Shown here: positions 14,580 through 15,457 of the stretch, one piece after another
Numbering within the stretch: position 1 is the stretch's first letter
Layout of the letters: each line of letters begins with the position of its first letter
Origin: CALFCX01 sp964603025
GTDB taxonomy: Bacteria; Margulisbacteria; WOR-1; JAKLHX01
Assembly (NCBI GenBank): GCA_964603025.1
Contig: CAZRTO010000034.1
Coordinates: 1 to 15,457, forward strand
Length of the DNA stretch: 15,457 bases
Direction: 5' to 3'
Made by a program: the position numbers and the translations under genes
Notes under the pieces: generated by a model
What the model was told of the DNA's origin: nothing
Databases searched by the model: none
The model's input: the letters and a program-made list of their open reading frames with translations, nothing else

Positions 14580-14607
14580 TTGACAAATCGGTCTTCTGTT
14601 CTATAAT
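14580..14607 (+). promoter_or_regulatory. Consensus promoter of the 80-aa gene and tlyA
   Basis: Perfect TTGACA at 14580-14585 and perfect TATAAT at 14602-14607 with a 16-base spacer. The predicted start near 14614 leaves room for the Shine-Dalgarno AGGAGG at 14617-14622. This is the only textbook two-box promoter in the window. Confidence 0.75.
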
Positions 14608-14616
14608 TATCCAAGA

Positions 14617-14622
14617 AGGAGG
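14617..14622 (+). promoter_or_regulatory. Shine-Dalgarno of the 80-aa membrane protein gene
   Basis: AGGAGG, nine bases before the ATG at 14632. It fixes the start codon of this small gene and supports its being real. Confidence 0.75.
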
Positions 14623-14631
14623 GAATAAACA

Positions 14632-14874
14632 ATGAATTTGCAGCCGGTATCAATTATTCTGGAAGCTGTGGTTGTGTTGATAGGCCTGATGCTCGCGGTA
14701 AAGAAGAAAAAAAGCTACGGATGGTGCATAGCGCTTACGTTCGCCATATACATATATTATGACCTGGCAAACTATCTTGCCCTGGGCGTGTCAAAAGGCG
14801 TGTTGTCCGCGCTGTTCTTCATCGCTTCGGTCTCCATTTTGTGGGCGGCGCTGGAGATCTACCGCAAAGCATGA
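14632..14874 (+). CDS. Uncharacterised 80-residue membrane protein with three predicted helices
   Basis: I do not recognise this protein. It has three hydrophobic segments, at about residues 5-23, 29-50 and 54-75. A KKKK patch (24-27) after the first would lie on the cytoplasmic side by the positive-inside rule, placing the N-terminus outside. The middle helix is rich in Tyr (IYIYYD). There is no signal peptidase site and no Cys pair. The start is secure: consensus promoter, AGGAGG nine bases upstream, and an ATG. The stop TGA overlaps the tlyA start as ATGA, so tlyA translation is coupled to this gene. Its real status is well supported by these signals; its function is unknown. Possible roles (small transporter-like or envelope stress protein) would be guesses. 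Confidence 0.82.
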   Translation: MNLQPVSIILEAVVVLIGLMLAVKKKKSYGWCIALTFAIYIYYDLANYLALGVSKGVLSALFFIASVSILWAALEIYRKA

Positions 14875-15457
14875 AAAAACGCCTGGACCAGTTCCTTGTC
14901 GAGAACGGCTATTTTGAATCGCGCACAAGATCTCAAGCCGCGATCATGGCAGGCCAGATACTTGTAAATGAGCAAAAGATCGACAAGGCCGGCACACTCG
15001 TAGATATTGACTCCAAAATTAGGATCCTCGGCGAAAAGCTGAAATACGTCAGCCGCGGCGGATTAAAGCTTGAAAAAGCCTTGGATGAATTCAAGATAGA
15101 TCCTTCCGGCATGGTCTGCCTTGACATAGGGGCTTCCACCGGCGGTTTCACCGACTGCCTGCTTCAAAGAGGCGCGGCAAAAGTATACGCTGTCGACGTC
15201 GGCTACGGCCAGCTGGATTTGAAAATAAGGAACAACCCTAAAGTAGTTGTGATCGAAAAAACCAACGCCAGATACCTGAAACCTGAAGATATCCCTGACA
15301 AAGCGGATCTGGCCGTCATAGACGTTTCGTTCATCTCGCTTTCAAAAATACTCCCGGCCGTTCTTGATCTTTTGGAAAACGACTGTCAAGTTGCCGCCCT
15401 TGTTAAACCCCAATTCGAAGCAGGCAAGGACCAGGTCGGCAAAGGCGGTATCGTGCG
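14871..15457 (+). CDS. tlyA: TlyA-family rRNA 2'-O-methyltransferase/hemolysin homologue (3' end outside the window)
   Basis: 195 complete codons are present of an expected 240-270. An N-terminal S4 RNA-binding domain lies at about 1-60 (KRLDQFLVENGYFESRTRSQ region), followed by SRGGLKL (61-67), the SAM-binding LDIGASTGGFTD (84-95), DVSFIS (151-156) and LVKPQFE (177-183). The catalytic tetrad expected from FtsJ-type methyltransferases is matched by Lys66, Asp151 and Lys179; the final Glu would lie past the window end. In mycobacteria TlyA 2'-O-methylates 16S and 23S rRNA and sets capreomycin sensitivity. The hemolysin name is historical. The ATG overlaps the stop of the upstream 80-aa gene (ATGA). 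No independent Shine-Dalgarno is obvious, so coupled translation is likely. Confidence 0.94.
   Translation, partial: MKKRLDQFLVENGYFESRTRSQAAIMAGQILVNEQKIDKAGTLVDIDSKIRILGEKLKYVSRGGLKLEKALDEFKIDPSGMVCLDIGASTGGFTDCLLQRGAAKVYAVDVGYGQLDLKIRNNPKVVVIEKTNARYLKPEDIPDKADLAVIDVSFISLSKILPAVLDLLENDCQVAALVKPQFEAGKDQVGKGGIV

Overview
The window is an ordinary-looking, densely packed chromosomal segment of a diderm (outer-membrane-bearing) bacterium of roughly balanced GC content. The diderm call rests on an Omp85 outer-membrane assembly protein, a very long TamB/DUF490 protein and a Slt-type lytic transglycosylase. I cannot name the lineage from sequence alone. The gene order does not match a proteobacterial tamAB or ruvABC arrangement, so an uncultured or poorly sampled diderm phylum is plausible, but that is a guess.

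Layout: nine complete genes lie on the minus strand. In transcription order, from right to left, they are pcrA/uvrD helicase (14551-12407), Slt-type lytic transglycosylase (12362-10302), ruvB (10326-9277), LapA-type small membrane protein (9277-8999), tamB-like (8934-4324), Omp85 BamA/TamA-type (4276-2567), rsmG (2560-1889), parA (1853-930) and parB (978-88). The first codons of a tenth gene (11-1) follow, with a strong ribosome-binding site. At the right end, divergently on the plus strand, are an 80-residue three-helix membrane protein (14632-14874) and the 5' two thirds or more of tlyA (14871 to the window end). No intergenic stretch exceeds about 80 bases. I saw no RNA genes, insertion sequences, CRISPR arrays or convincing intrinsic terminators.

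Functional logic: the segment joins three themes. They are DNA repair and recombination (PcrA, RuvB), envelope construction and remodelling (Slt, LapA, TamB, Omp85), and ribosome maturation plus chromosome segregation (RsmG, ParA, ParB, TlyA). rsmG-parA-parB is a widely conserved, often origin-proximal block. Here the Omp85/TamB pair stands upstream of it rather than the usual mnmE-mnmG genes. Gene overlaps (slt/ruvB, ruvB/lapA, parA/parB, 80-aa gene/tlyA) and short gaps suggest co-transcription.

The most interesting pattern is in the gene starts. parA, tamB and pcrA, with slt less clearly, carry an extended -10 motif (TGN followed by TATAAT or a close match) only 7-13 bases before the ATG. 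parA, tamB and pcrA show no Shine-Dalgarno there, which predicts leaderless transcripts. Other genes here (parB, lapA, the 80-aa gene and the gene entering at the left edge) have strong AGGAGG-type sites. Also notable are a possible lipoprotein signal on TamB, a roughly 50-residue tail on ParA that overlaps parB, and an unassigned three-helix membrane protein translationally coupled to tlyA.
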